From: Galerina marginata
Lineage: Eukaryota > Basidiomycota > Agaricomycetes > Agaricales > Galerinaceae
Assembly: GCA_023014335.1 (NCBI GenBank)
Contig: JAECYW010000012.1
Coordinates: 2,108,001 to 2,172,000, forward strand
Direction of reading: 5' to 3'
Length of the DNA stretch: 64,000 bases
Of the stretch, positions 45,241-56,988 are shown piece by piece. The notes beneath the pieces are model-generated. The model did not search any database and was not told the DNA's origin. It saw only the letters and a list, made by a program, of their open reading frames with translations. Each line of letters starts with the position of its first letter. Within the stretch, counting starts at the first letter, position 1. Made by a program: the position numbers and the translations under genes.

Positions 45241-46924
45241 CTAGACCCAATCTTCGTTATTTGGTACCTCCTGCCAACTGACCTGGCTTCCGCTCTTACA
45301 AAAGAGAATGTCAATATCCCGATTCAATGACGATTTCCAGTGATTAAGCCGCTTCAGCCTTGGGCAGTGGGTGAGCAACTTCGTGACAGCGTTCAACCGT
45401 TCTTCGTTTTTGAATTGCTCTATCGCTAGCCATAACGCACAATCGAAGACTGCTTCGAGACAGGGAAAGCGAGATAGACAGTCGATGCACTCGTCCTTGA
45501 TTGGTTAAATGTGAGGTTAATGTGCGGAATTATAGATGGGAAAGGAAATCAGACAAACCAGAGTATAGACCTCATCTCCGAATGGTCGTCCAAAGTTCGG
45601 AATACTCAGGGTACGAATAGATGGAAAGAGAACAGCTAGCCTCTTAATGGCATCGAGACCCTCGAAGCGCCATAGGTGAATCTCCTCCAAGCGGCTTCCG
45701 TCGATTTGGCCAAACAACTGAATTGTATTAGGGCCTAACGAAACCTGTGAAATGAACATCATCTTTCTTTCTCGAAACAGCTTTTTGTCGCGCAAGAGCG
45801 CTGTGGCAAGGTGATGGTTTGTGAGAATGCGTTTGAGAGACGGTAAAATGCCCAATGGTGCGGCCAGGCCTTGGTCAACTGGGTACCAACGCAGATCCTC
45901 GATGGTGGAGTGAGAGAGGAGGAAGTCGAGTATTATTGTGTCGCAGGAGAGGAGGTTTCCTCCAGGAGCACTAATGCTATACTCGGGCCACAGATGGAGC
46001 TTTCGGAGACTTTTCAGTGCGCAGGAAGTGAACTGCGGCTGCGTTGGATTGTACGAGATAGTAAGTTCCTATAATAGAACATGTTAGGAAAAGTGTCTCC
46101 GTATAGATCCAAATATGTATACCGACCTCGAGGTTCGGTGATTCATTAAGCATCGCCATGAAAGAATCCTCGACGCCTTGTATTGATGCCCACATAGTGC
46201 CTCTTGCAATCAGTTTAGTTAAATTACAAAGCTTCCAGATCTAGGGAACGTGAGTACTAACTGATGAAAATGTTCAGCTGAGTGAACACTTACCGAAGCT
46301 TTTGGGTTGAGGTGATCTTGCCGAGGAAATATTTGACCCAAACATAAATCATCTAACATACGACAATGCGCGAGAGCTTCAAAAATATCTTGTGTGACCT
46401 CGGAGTGTCCGCCGGAACCGATCCAAGTGAAGCTTCGAAGGGATTTGAAGTTCTTGATGGCTTGCAACATCTCAGGTTGGGGATGTATTCCAGTAGATGA
46501 TTCGGATCTTTGTGTTCCAGCCATTGTCCAAGGGTAAATTTCTCGTGAAAGATCCTTCGCGGTCATCAAGCGTATAGTGCGAATGTTCTTGGCGAGGTCT
46601 GCACGAGCTGCCAGATGCTTCCAAACATCCGGACGGCTTGAATGAACTCTAAGCTCGCGGTACTCGGTGTGGACAGGGATGATCATAGAAGCCCATTCCT
46701 TGCTCGTGAGACCGAAGGAGAGGAGATGTCGAGGTTTTTCGATCAAGGAGAGGATGTAATCTTTGATATCGAAGGGGAGATCGTCCAACCTTAGTAGCTC
46801 GTCTTGCTCTCGTTCACCCAAATTGCCTCTCCTAGCATCTGTCATAGTATGCATACAGATGTCAGCAGTCATTTGAAGGGGTGATAATCAGAAGCTCACA
46901 CTTGCGAATATTGAATCCTCTCAT
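45241..46924 (-). CDS. F-box/LRR-like protein
   Basis: Predicted 482-aa protein. Exons: 46900-46924, 46294-46838, 46127-46240, 45559-46068, 45241-45495. Residues about 27-70 (LDDLPFDIKDYILSLIEK and LLSFGLTSKEWASM) fit an F-box-like domain, which links substrates to SCF ubiquitin ligases via Skp1. The rest shows irregular leucine-rich segments (RGTMWASIQGVEDSF, LRKLHLWPE, LEEIHLWRFEGL, FPSIRTLSIPNFG), typical of the large basidiomycete F-box/LRR families. The first exon (MRGFNIRK) is inferred from a GTGAGC donor; an alternative start at 46872 would add a short unspliced N-terminus. Target unknown. Divergent from AKR1 over a 456-bp spacer. Confidence 0.8.
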
Positions 46925-47380
46925 GTTGCGTGGAGAGGAACTGATCAATGTTCAGCGAGGTTGAATTCCTGGTTAGAACGGCCCATTGCATCCCTGATAC
47001 GCAGCCAATAGCCTCCTTGACTCGACGGTCTCGACCTCGGGTTGTATTATTTATCTCGCGTGATCAATCATTTATAATGACCCCTTGTGCTGGTGTGCGG
47101 TCTTGGAAAAAACATAATTTGCTGGTAAAGAAGCAGTGGGCTCACAAAAAAAGGCCTAGTTTGCTGTCGGTGATTGCACTAAATGCAACAACAGTCACCA
47201 CTGTCTCTGTGAATATTTTGGAAAGGAATTCTGGTGAGGTTGAGGCGTTGTGCTAATGAACATGTGTCGTTGTCACTGTCAGAAAATAGCCCAGCCTGAG
47301 ACAGCAGTGTTTGGGCTGTGCGGTCGCTTACAAATAAGCACAGCAACCGTAAAGTCCAGAATTCTTTCTGGCTGACGACG
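46925..47380. other. Divergent promoter between F-box-like gene and AKR1
   Basis: A 456-nt spacer with both start codons facing outward, so the two genes probably share a bidirectional promoter. No clear TATA box on either strand at the usual distance. Confidence 0.5.
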
Positions 47381-50032
47381 ATGATGGACGACCAAAACAC
47401 GCTTGTAAACATAAAATCTCCCCCCTCGACGTCGCTGGTCTCGACGGAGTCAGCAATGGCCACCGACATGTCTTTTTCTCAAGCCCTCAATGACCCAAGT
47501 ACCCAGCCAGACGAGGCATGTGCACAAAATCTGCGTCCCAAGTGCTGACTGACTAATTACTAATTAATGCTATAAGGCTTCCATATTTGTGGCAGCCCAG
47601 CGAGGGGACGTCGAGCTCATTCGCGAGCTCATAACCTCTGGCAAGGCCAGCGCTACAGACCGGGATCCACAAAACATTACCCCGCTTCACTGGGCGTCGA
47701 TCAATGCACACCTCGCCGCATGTCGTTACTTGCTCGAGCAAGGCGCTGAAGTCGACGCTCTCGGCGGTGACCTTATAGCTACACCTATGCAATGGGCCGC
47801 ACGCAATGGATACCTCTACGTTATCCAACTCCTCATCGCCCATGGCGCCGACCCCACCATCGCCGACTCTCAGGGTTACAACTCCCTCCACCTCGTCACA
47901 CATTCATCCTCCATTATGCCACTACTATATCTCCTGCACCAACCTATCAACGTTGACTCCCGTGACTCTCAAGGACATACATCTTTGATGTGGGCTGCTT
48001 ACCAGGGTGACGCATTATCGGTGGAGCTTCTCCTCAGACATGGTGCAAACCCAAACCTCAAAGACGACGCCGGTCTTTCTCCTCTTCACTGGGCCGTGGT
48101 TAGAGGCAACAGGGTGGCCATTCGAAGACTCATCGAAAAAGGTGCAGATCTGACTGCCAAAGACGGAGAGGGGCGAACACCTCGAGATATGGCTGCAGAA
48201 CTCAAGAGCTTAGGGGCTTGGAAGCGGGCGCTGGAAGAAGGAGGAATGGATGAATACGGTCTGAAGCGAGGAAAACCTCTTAGTGACGTAGGTTCTTCGT
48301 CTGGATTTCTGAAGATCATTCCCTCATCTATATTGCAGCGAAATACCAAAATTGCAATTTTTATAATGCCGACAGTCTTTTTCTATCTAATGTTCATGAC
48401 CTTAACGCTGCTACCATGGTATACGGGTATTTTGCTTGCACTTGCGGAATTCTTCGGCATGCACCACGTATGTCTGCTACTTCTCCTATTCAATTTAACT
48501 GACTGACGTTTCTGGACAGATTGTCACCCGCGTTCTATTAAACAAATCGACTTATACCGATAGTGTCAGTCAAACACCATATTTTGCTGGAATTATTACT
48601 GGATCTATCGTATGGGTTCTATTCTGCTGGGTCACACGACTTGTTCAAAGTGCGTATCTTTTTCTTTTTCTTGAATGACTCTAAAGTTTTGGCAGACACT
48701 CAATATCACTCTTTCGCCCATCTCATGTTCGCGTTGGCCGTCGGCTTGTGCGCCTACAACTTCTTCCGTGCTGTCACATTGGACCCAGGCACATGCCCAA
48801 AGCCATCGAGCGACGAGGAGTTGAAATCTGTCAGTTCATATTTTGATACTTTTCGAAATAATTTATTGAGGGCGCCTCGCAGGTTATTGAAGATCTCGCT
48901 TCCGAGGGACGTCTGAATGGCCAAACGTTCTGTATCCAGTGCATGGCCCGGAAGCCTCTGCGGTCGAAGCATTGCCGTGTATGTGACAAGTGTATTGCAA
49001 GAAGTGATCAGTAAGCTCTGCCTAGTCCGTTCAACGAATTGAACTCATGAAATCTATTCTGTCCTCTAGTCACTGTCCTTGGGTCTGGAATTGCGGTTCG
49101 TTTTGAACTGTTCTCTTTAACAGGGGTTCAATATTGATTTTGGCATGGTTTTTAGTTGGATCCAACAACCATCGCCAATTCCTTTTGTTTGTCAGCACCC
49201 TTGTTATTGGTATCTGCCTCTTCGACTATCTCACTTACGCCTGTAAAGCCATTTTTCTTCTACCACCTCTCACGAGTACTGATCGATTTTAGATTTCGCA
49301 TCCATCCCTCTCACCACATATCCATCCGATATATCACCGTCATGCCCTCTGCCAGGAGACTTATGCTCTATCACAGCTCACGACTCCTTCCTTGTCTCCG
49401 TAGCAGTCTGGGCCACCCTCCAACTCATCTGGACGACCGTACTTCTCGCCTCCCAGCTCTGGCAAGTCGCTCGACAAATGACCACACTTGAAGTCTCCAA
49501 CCTCGGTCGCTACGGCTTCATGGGTGGCCGCGGCGGCGCTTCGCTCTCCGGACAGATGGGTCACCGCCATCAACATCGTCAGGATAGCGTTCTTCCTGGC
49601 GTCGACACAGAGGACACGGCCCTCGTAGGCGATGCGGGCAGCGGGACGACGGGCGTCGTGCACCGCCATTCTGGGTGGTGTGCAGGGTGTGGAAGTGGTT
49701 TCCTGATGAACCTGCTTGGATTCGACCGGTTCACCAAGGGCAAAGCCGTCGACGGGCTGGCGAAGGCCAGCAAAGCTAGCAATCCTTTTGATGTCGGGAT
49801 CGTTGGGAACTGCAAGGACTTCTGGACGGCTGGGAGGGAACTCGGGGTGGAATATGAGAAGTTGTATGACGTTCCTGTGGAGGGCTTCCGTGAGCACAAG
49901 CGGAGAAAAGAAAGAGAGGAGGACGAGGACGGGGCGAGAAAACCTTCAGGCAGGAAGGGTCTATTTATGGGCTTTGGGCTGGGCCGTGCTGGTAGCAGTC
50001 GATCTGGGTATGAGCCTGTCAGCCAGGTCTAG
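47381..50032 (+). CDS. AKR1: Palmitoyltransferase AKR1 (ankyrin-repeat DHHC protein)
   Basis: Predicted 739-aa integral membrane protein S-acyltransferase of Golgi/endosomal membranes, which transfers palmitate from acyl-CoA to cysteines. Nine exons: 47381-47515, 47577-48287, 48339-48467, 48520-48649, 48696-48829, 48883-49010, 49070-49095 (26 nt), 49156-49242, 49293-50032. About five to six ankyrin repeats occupy residues 48-250 ([43 protein letters not shown]). Hydrophobic segments follow, then the Cys-rich DHHC domain ([34 protein letters not shown]; active Cys about 458) and two more membrane segments. The first intron (47516-47576) appears to use a GC donor. The exon 8-9 join (GCC T / AT TTC) keeps the frame. 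Ankyrin repeats separate AKR1 from other DHHC enzymes. Confidence 0.93.
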
Positions 50033-50649
50033 GAGCGTGTCCTTTCTTTTTTGCTCTTACTTTGTGCTTTAAATCTGTCTGACTACCAGCGCCATCCTAA
50101 TTCCCTGCTCTTTCTCGTAAGCATCTTCCACGTCTTCCCTTAGCTGGTTTGACACGGAGAGATACCCGTGTATCTAGTATTTCATCTCATTGACGATGTG
50201 GACTTGTAACTTACCTTAGGGAGTCGTTCAAAGTGTTTGGGACGAAATTAATATTTATATGACTCGCAATTATTCCCCCTATCATTGAAAAATCTGTTTT
50301 GTCAACTGATGCACCATTGTGAGTACTTACGAGTAATTGGTCCTCCTCGTGGCGGTCTATGTAATGTCCAACTGTCCTTCAGAATGTCATCAAGTTCAAT
50401 AAGCGCTTCGCTGTGGCTTCGGAACCTTTATCTCCCATCGTCCGAAGTACTCCTGGATAGTTGGGCTCATAATATGTTTGGTGACTTTGAAGACTTAGAA
50501 TTTTCAAGAGACAGTACCGATCAAATGGTCGAGCATACGGTAGGTAGTACATAGTACATAGCCTCGTTGTCCTTTGGCAATTTTTGACTAGGTCGTTCGA
50601 CGGCTACTGCAACTATTGCATATATAGCAACGCCTTACATGGTCTAAAT
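50033..50649. other. Convergent 3' spacer between AKR1 and thioesterase 1
   Basis: About 620 nt between the AKR1 stop and the thioesterase stop. Only short open frames are seen; probably both 3' untranslated regions. Confidence 0.5.
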
Positions 50650-51757
50650 TTACACATCCAAGTCGGGTACACGAACAGATATCCACACACCCACATCATG
50701 CAGTTCATCCTTATTCATCCAATGCTCCAGCCCCAAATACGTGCGATGCTGCAACGAGACCACCGGCATCGCAGGGTCCTCGTGCATTTTTTTCACGTCC
50801 TCGCGAGTCCACTGCTTCCCAGGATCCGCGGTGGTAGCAAAGAAAGGCATACCCAAGTGCTCCGTGAGCCTTCTTGAGATGGATTTCCATGCATCGTATG
50901 CTACCTGTTCGTCGGCGTTTCCGTGGCACCAGAGAATGGGTGTCATTTTAGCAAAGAGGGTTGCGATCTGCATAAATAAGTCAATGCGTTTCTCTCGGGA
51001 TAAGATGGAGATCAAAAAAACCTCAGGGATTTGGTGCCTCAGTGGGACGTATGTACTCAGCGCGTACAATGCCGCAAGTGGCCGCTCAGTAGTGAGCATA
51101 GTCAAAATGGCGACGGAGCCGCCTTGACTCAGCCCACCGACGACGACGCGATCGGATGGTATCCCGTGCTCTTTCTCTTCCTTTGTGATGAGCTCGTTAA
51201 TCCGGCCCACGGATTGGTAGTAACCTTTCTCGTCTTCTGCTCTGTTGAGGTGGTCGAACGAGTAGCAATCGAACCTATGTACCACGGATAACGTTCGTTA
51301 TTTACAGAATAAAAGAAAAAACTGAGCAGCAAATGAATACGACTGACCATGATGAGACCTTCCTATTCCCCATACCAGTGACTCGCATTATAGATCTGTG
51401 CATTAAATTTCAGATGAAGTATTTACTTAATGGCAAAAAAAAGCACCTACGCGGTCGGCAGGACGAACTTGACATGACTCAGGTCTGGATGCTGAGTGAG
51501 TGTATCCAATACTAGTGCGATATTCTTCGCAGTGTCCCCGAGTCCCTGTAGATATAGAAATGGGACAGAGCAAGGTCAAGGAGGATGTATATAAAATCAG
51601 TGAAGGTACTAAGGAGCTTGAAGGCAACACTGACATGCAAGAAGAACACAGTCGCGGTGTGTTTCTTGCGCGCTGGAAATACAACGCAGCTCGGAAGGCT
51701 GCCCGACTCATCCTCCAAGAATGTGTACTTTGCAGGTGTGCTAGTACTAGTCGACAT
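50650..51757 (-). CDS. Acyl-protein thioesterase 1-like alpha/beta hydrolase (paralog 1)
   Basis: Predicted 278-aa cytosolic esterase of the APT1/carboxylesterase (phospholipase/carboxylesterase) family, whose members remove palmitate from proteins. Exons: 51635-51757, 51451-51545, 51348-51395, 51022-51274, 50650-50967. The catalytic triad is visible: Ser in GGLSQGG (about S138), Asp in HGNADEQV (about D192) and His in GLEHWM (about H255). The HGLGD oxyanion motif is split by intron 1. The protein is some 45 residues longer than a typical APT1 of about 230 aa, with an N-terminal extension (MSTSTSTPAKY...) and a loop around KQWTREDVKK. It lies tail to tail with AKR1 and head to tail with a paralog. 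Activity on phospholipids or other esters is possible. Confidence 0.9.
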
Positions 51758-52154
51758 CGTAGAGGGAAGCTTCCGAAGTAGAAGTACCTTCAAACAGTTG
51801 CCTTACGGATTGGAATTGAAGGCCTGAAAAGGAAATGAAAGATCATATTATGAGTTCTGATCCGGCGTGGAGTCGCCCGGCGCTTACTTGCCTGATTGAC
51901 AGCGTGCGGCAATGAAGAGATTCAGACTTCAGATGGTGTATGTTAAACGTTAAACGACAAGGCGCTTAAAGTCGATCGATGTGACTCAGATCAATAATTT
52001 TTATTTAAATCTCCGCCCGGTCCTGGATCTACCGGAATTTTCATATTCCTTTTTGCAGTCATTTTTCCCTGTTAGAGTACCAATGCAACCGGAAGTGTGT
52101 CCTACAATCCGCAAAAAGTCCAATTCTACTCCTTCTGGGGCTTGGTGTAGTGCA
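51758..52154. other. Spacer between tandem thioesterases
   Basis: About 400 nt with the promoter of paralog 1 and the 3' end of paralog 2. No gene is seen. Confidence 0.5.
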
Positions 52155-53293
52155 TCAAACACCGGGCACCCGAAGTGACACCCACAATCCCAAATTCTTC
52201 AGCTCGATCTCGTCAATGAAGTGTCCCAGATCGTCGTACCGGTGGAATTCCAGTTGTACGCCATTCTGAAAAAAATTGTCCTTCTTCAAAACGTCCACGG
52301 ACTCAGTTAGCCTGAACGGTATTCCAAGCTGCTCCGCCAGCGTCCGCGCGAAGCCCTTCCACTCATCGTAGTTGACTTGTAGGTCTGCATTCCCGTGAGA
52401 CCAAAGGATGGGGGTGGTTTTAGCACAAGGGGTTGCAAACTGTAGTTAAAATTAGAGTCAGTGAACATTCAACAAGAATCTGACGACGAGACTCGGAACA
52501 CAAAGCGGAAAGGCCAGACGGCAATAAATAAAAATAAGAAATAAAATCAGATACCTACCTCGGGAACCTTCTCCCTCAATGGTATGTATGTGCTTAAACC
52601 GAACAACCCGCCAAGCTGCTTCTCGCTCGTCAGCATTGTCAGGATGGACGTGGCACCTCCTTGGCTCAGCCCACCGATGACGACACGCTCAGAGGGGATA
52701 CCGTGATCAGAAATTTCTTTGGAGATGAGGGCATGCATTCGAGAGGCGACGGTGTGCAGACCGGTTTCATCTTCCGTGCGAGTGGCGTGGTCGAAGGAGA
52801 AACAATCAAACCTGCGTGCAGGATGAGTGTGATTTAAATTGCATGGACGTTAAAATTGGGATTACAACTTTGGCGGCCCAGGAGCTGGGTTGACTTACCA
52901 AGATGGTACGGTGCGTCCGTCCATGGCAGTCACTGCCATCAAGGGTCTGCAGAAACGGGGTTAAACTTCGTATTCAGTAAGGATAGGAAGTAGCGCCGAC
53001 ATCTTCGGGTGGCACTCTTCAAACACCCGAGGCACTCACGCGGACGGAAGTACGAATTTAACATGATCCAGTTCAGGATGTTGGGTAAGATTCTCCAGAT
53101 AAGGTGCAATATTCCGTGCGCTCCCTCCCAGGCCCTAGAAATTATATATAACGGACACCCTTGTTAACAGATGAAGCAACCTGAGTAGAGGACAAAGACA
53201 GACATGGAGGAAGAAAACGGTGGCGGTGTGTTGTTTCCTTGCCGGAAAAATTAAGCATTGAATGGGACCAGAGTCTTCCCAGAATGTGGCCAT
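52155..53293 (-). CDS. Acyl-protein thioesterase 1-like alpha/beta hydrolase (paralog 2)
   Basis: Predicted 256-aa paralog of the adjacent thioesterase. Exons: 53204-53293, 53040-53134, 52899-52946, 52559-52811, 52155-52439. Exons 2, 3 and 4 (95, 48, 253 nt) have the same lengths as in paralog 1. Triad: Ser in GGLSQGG (about S127), Asp in HGNADLQV (about D181), His in DLGHFID (about H235). The oxyanion motif reads HGLGGSA instead of HGLGDTA, and the cap-region loop after LGIPF differs strongly, so substrate preference may differ. The ATG at 53293 (MATFWEDSG) is the first Met in the exon; an earlier start in an unrecognised 5' exon cannot be excluded. Confidence 0.88.
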
Positions 53294-54197
53294 CGTAGTT
53301 CAGTGTTGAAAGCAGAATCGATAGTGGCAGAAGGATCAAGCGCTCAAAAGTTATCGGATTGCGGGCCGATTGATGGGTTAAATTTGGATCTCCGATCAAA
53401 CCAACTTGCGAGAAATCGCCGAGCGTTGTCCACAAGTTGTCCAAGAATTCGTATTTCTATCCAGCCAACCAGCTTACTGGGTATTTAGATGCTCTTGACG
53501 ACGTCCTACGACATCGGCGGTCTTTTGGATTCATATTTGGTGCGCAGCATCCATAATCTTTATTCTCTGAAGCTCTCGTCATGCCTCACCTCCCCTTGGC
53601 CTACCACCACGATAAGGAAGAGCCTTGGCAAGAACATGACACCTAACCAAAACGCTCCAAATCGTCGAAATTTGGCCTTGTTCGAGCCACGCCGCTGCGC
53701 AAACCTATCCAAGTACCCACCTTTGGGTAGGCCAAGCCAGAATTGCTACGAATCCAATCTAAGTTTGCCTCGAGTCTCCTTGGGTTCATGAAGGTTCACG
53801 TAGTTGTTGCGAAAGGTTGGGAAATATTTTCCTGTCCCGTTCTTGGCAAGGACGGCATTCAGGTAACTGAGGCGTATTATTGGATAGCTCATGATGCCTC
53901 CCACAACTCATCCAATGAACATTGGAGCATTGGTAGTGAAAATAAAGCCTGCTTTACCCATACCAAGCATATGCTCTTATCCCGGACACGCCTATTTACC
54001 GCATCTCTGTGGGATATTGTGGCAGGTCGTGCGAGGGGTGCGAGGGGTACGCACAGCGGGCCGCGGAGGGAGTGCTAAATCGGGACACGGCAGACCCGAA
54101 ACGATGGTAACTGCACTTTGAATAATTTCCACCGTTGGTTCGGGTTTTGACCTAGAGCCTTCATTCAGTCTGCCTTCCTCCCCTTCTCCACCATCTA
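53294..54197. other. Divergent promoter region
   Basis: About 900 nt between thioesterase paralog 2 (minus) and the TPR/F-box-like gene (plus). Short open frames only. Confidence 0.5.
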
Positions 54198-56399
54198 ATG
54201 TCCACCCCAACACCCCGCGACGAGCTCACATCCACCGTCTGCGATGCCGTCCAGCAGCTCACCCGCAACAGAAAGGCAAATTTCCTCCTGGACACTGCGC
54301 TTGCCTTGATTGATGCTGGACAGTGAGCATCCAGCTTTCGGCGCTCTTTGGCATATATTCAACCATTTCGCTAGATATGGACCGGATGTGGAGAACTACC
54401 TAGAAGTATATCTCAGGACACCGGGGCTCTCCACGGAGAACTTAACCAGAGCACTCCTGGCACGGGGAAACGCGCGAAAACGAGGCGGGGAGAGGTTGCT
54501 CGCTAAAGCGCAAGAAGGTACGCCTATCCATATTTGACGTCAATGGATTGACATCTTACACTTTGAAACACAGACTTCCAAGCAGTTCTGAAGCTCGATC
54601 CTTCAAACAGGGCCCTTCAACACCACCTCAGACGAAAAGTGGTGCGTGCTTAGCGTCGGAGCGAACTTCCATTCTCACTAAAACACCATAGATCCACTTT
54701 TCGAACGAGCCAGCGTCGCAACGAGCACCACTGGAGATCTGGGAGCGTATAGCCTCCCATACACCTCGCTACCATCTCCGTACATGGCTGTTTATCTCTG
54801 CATTTCACCGAGACATCGCGGTTCGACACATCTTCCATACCGTGGACATCTATTTTGGAGATGACCAGCAAGAAAATCTCAATCGCGGATTGGACATCTT
54901 TGACCGCGCCAAAACTGATCCCTTCTTCGCCAGCCGGGTGAAGTCGCTGAGGTTGCATTGGGCATACGAGGAGGGGGACATGCTGGATCTCATGACCCGT
55001 GAGTACCTTTTTCTGGCCTCCCTATTCTCTCACACAGAATTCCTCGTGTCCAGGGATCTTCAAAACTGCACTTCCGGAGTTTAAAGCTCTACGGGACTTC
55101 GAATGGATCGGATACCCAGAGATGCGTGCGGACATGGTTCAAGCCGTGCTTGCCAGTCATAAACACCTTCATGGACTTGGCCTCATGTAAGTCTATTCTT
55201 CATCTCAGACACTTCTTTATATATTACATCCTTTATATAACACGTTCGTCCCTAGTGGCTGGCACTTTGATGCCGTTGGCGTATCTGCCTTCAGGAACCT
55301 GCGAAAATTCACATTGCGCGCAGAAGACGATGATGGATTTGCCGATATGGGAGAAGTACGGACCGTACTGGACCAGAATGAACATACCCTCCGGCATCTC
55401 ATCCTGGGGGCATATCTCGAGCGACACCACTCCTGGGACTCGGCGTTCCAATCTGTGACTATCAAGAACCTTACCCATCTAGACCTCGTCGACACGCGGA
55501 TCTCGCATATCGTCTTTGCACGGATTGCGCATGCGCATAACTTGCAAAGCCTCACTTTACATGGCACGTTTGAGGAGCCCAGCTCAGCAGCTGTCGTGTT
55601 TGGGAGTGACCATGTCATCGACGGCCTACACACCTTCCTGCCCCATCTCAACTCTTTCCGCTTCTTGCTCGTGGGACACGACGACGACCATGTGCTGTAC
55701 CACTCCGTGACGCAGTTCCTGCGCCAGCGCAAAAGACTACGGCGATTGGATTTGGGCAGCTGTCCATGGGAAATGGTGCTTGGCCTCCTTCCCGATCTGC
55801 GGAATCTGCGAGTACTGGGTGTCAGAATCGCGAATCTCACCCAGGTTGCTGTGAGCTCCCTCGTGGAGGCCTTGCCAGAAGAAATGCAAGCCGTAAATCT
55901 ATCCACCGTTGTATCCGAAAAACCTGTCGTGAGTGTTTTTCTTCATTTTTCAAACCTGCATACTTATCATTAACTTTCCGTCCCTCAACAGAACGAATAC
56001 GGACGCTCCTTCGCCTCCTTTCCCGCGCTCTCCTTCCTACACCTCCACTGCGCCAACAAACGGCGGCCCAAGCCCAACCTCATGTCCGAGAAGGACTTCC
56101 AAGTCCAAACCGACATATGGATCTCGAGCGCCCGCAGCGTCGCCACCGCCATTCCGTCGCTCGACTTCCTCGGGTGGCACGGCGAGCACTACGTCGTCGT
56201 GCGCAGCGATCACGACCACGGCACCAGCGCTGGCGGCGGCAGTAGCATGGACTTCGGCGGCGGGAGCGTCGAGCTCAAGGAGCTGCCCACCCGGCGGCGC
56301 CTGGACTGTGGGAAGGGCGTGGATCTCGGCGGAGAAGATGCTGCGTGGTTGGAGCGGAAGGATGTCCCCATGGACTATGAGATGCCCGGGCTCGACTGA
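54198..56399 (+). CDS. TPR and F-box-like/LRR protein
   Basis: Predicted 618-aa protein. Exons: 54198-54322, 54375-54517, 54574-54641, 54692-54998, 55054-55186, 55256-55928, 55992-56399. Residues about 1-110 look like one to three helical TPR-type repeats (ARGNARKRGGERLLAKAQ, DFQAVLKLDPSNRALQ), followed by an F-box-like segment (APLEIWERIASHTP, about 124-165) and irregular leucine-rich repeats (LRDFEWIGYPE, LTHLDLVDTRISH, LRRLDLGSCPWE, LRVLGVRIANLT). This TPR-F-box-LRR order occurs in fungal SCF adaptors such as Pof3-like proteins. The C-terminus is Gly- and Asp-rich. Function is inferred as a substrate receptor; the target is unknown. No sequence similarity to the neighbouring F-box-like gene beyond the general fold was noticed. 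Confidence 0.8.
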
Positions 56400-56964
56400 A
56401 TTGCGAGTGTGGTTTTCCACTGTCGCTTACGGTTGCGGTTGGTTTGGCGGGAAGGTGTGAGTGTGGGTGTGGCAACTGACCTGTCGCTTGCGCCGGCTCC
56501 GCTGTGTCTTTCTCCCTTTTTGCTTCGCTTCGTTCAAGATGGGACGTGGGTACGCTCCCGTCATCGTGGCTTCTGAAATTCCTGGGTTTCCATTCAACCC
56601 AACTGCCTTTCGGTGGCGCCACCGAAGTCTAGGTCTGGTGACGTTTATATGTACACAACCAGTCCAGAACCAAAAAAAACCTCGCTGGAGAGTTTTAAAA
56701 TGCTTCAGGTTCCTCCCTTTGCTTTCAAAGCTTTTGTGTAACACCATTTACTTAGATTTCGCTGCTCGTCCTTGTATCTCTGCAATTTCTTACACTGTGT
56801 ACAGTATCCATGCAATTAATCATTACCTCGCATATCCACCCATTTTTTAACCGTCTCATGAGGCCCATTGCTGACGGAGAAGCATGAAAGATATATATTT
56901 AGGCTTAATCTCAAGGTTCTAATCCATTGTGGCTTCTGAAAAATCCTGGACGCATTGCCCCATA

Positions 56965-56988
56965 CGCCAAGAATACGCCAAGAATACG
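56965..56988. repeat. Short tandem direct repeat (gccaagaatac)
   Basis: Two adjacent near-perfect copies of an 11-12 nt unit in non-coding sequence. Confidence 0.6.
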
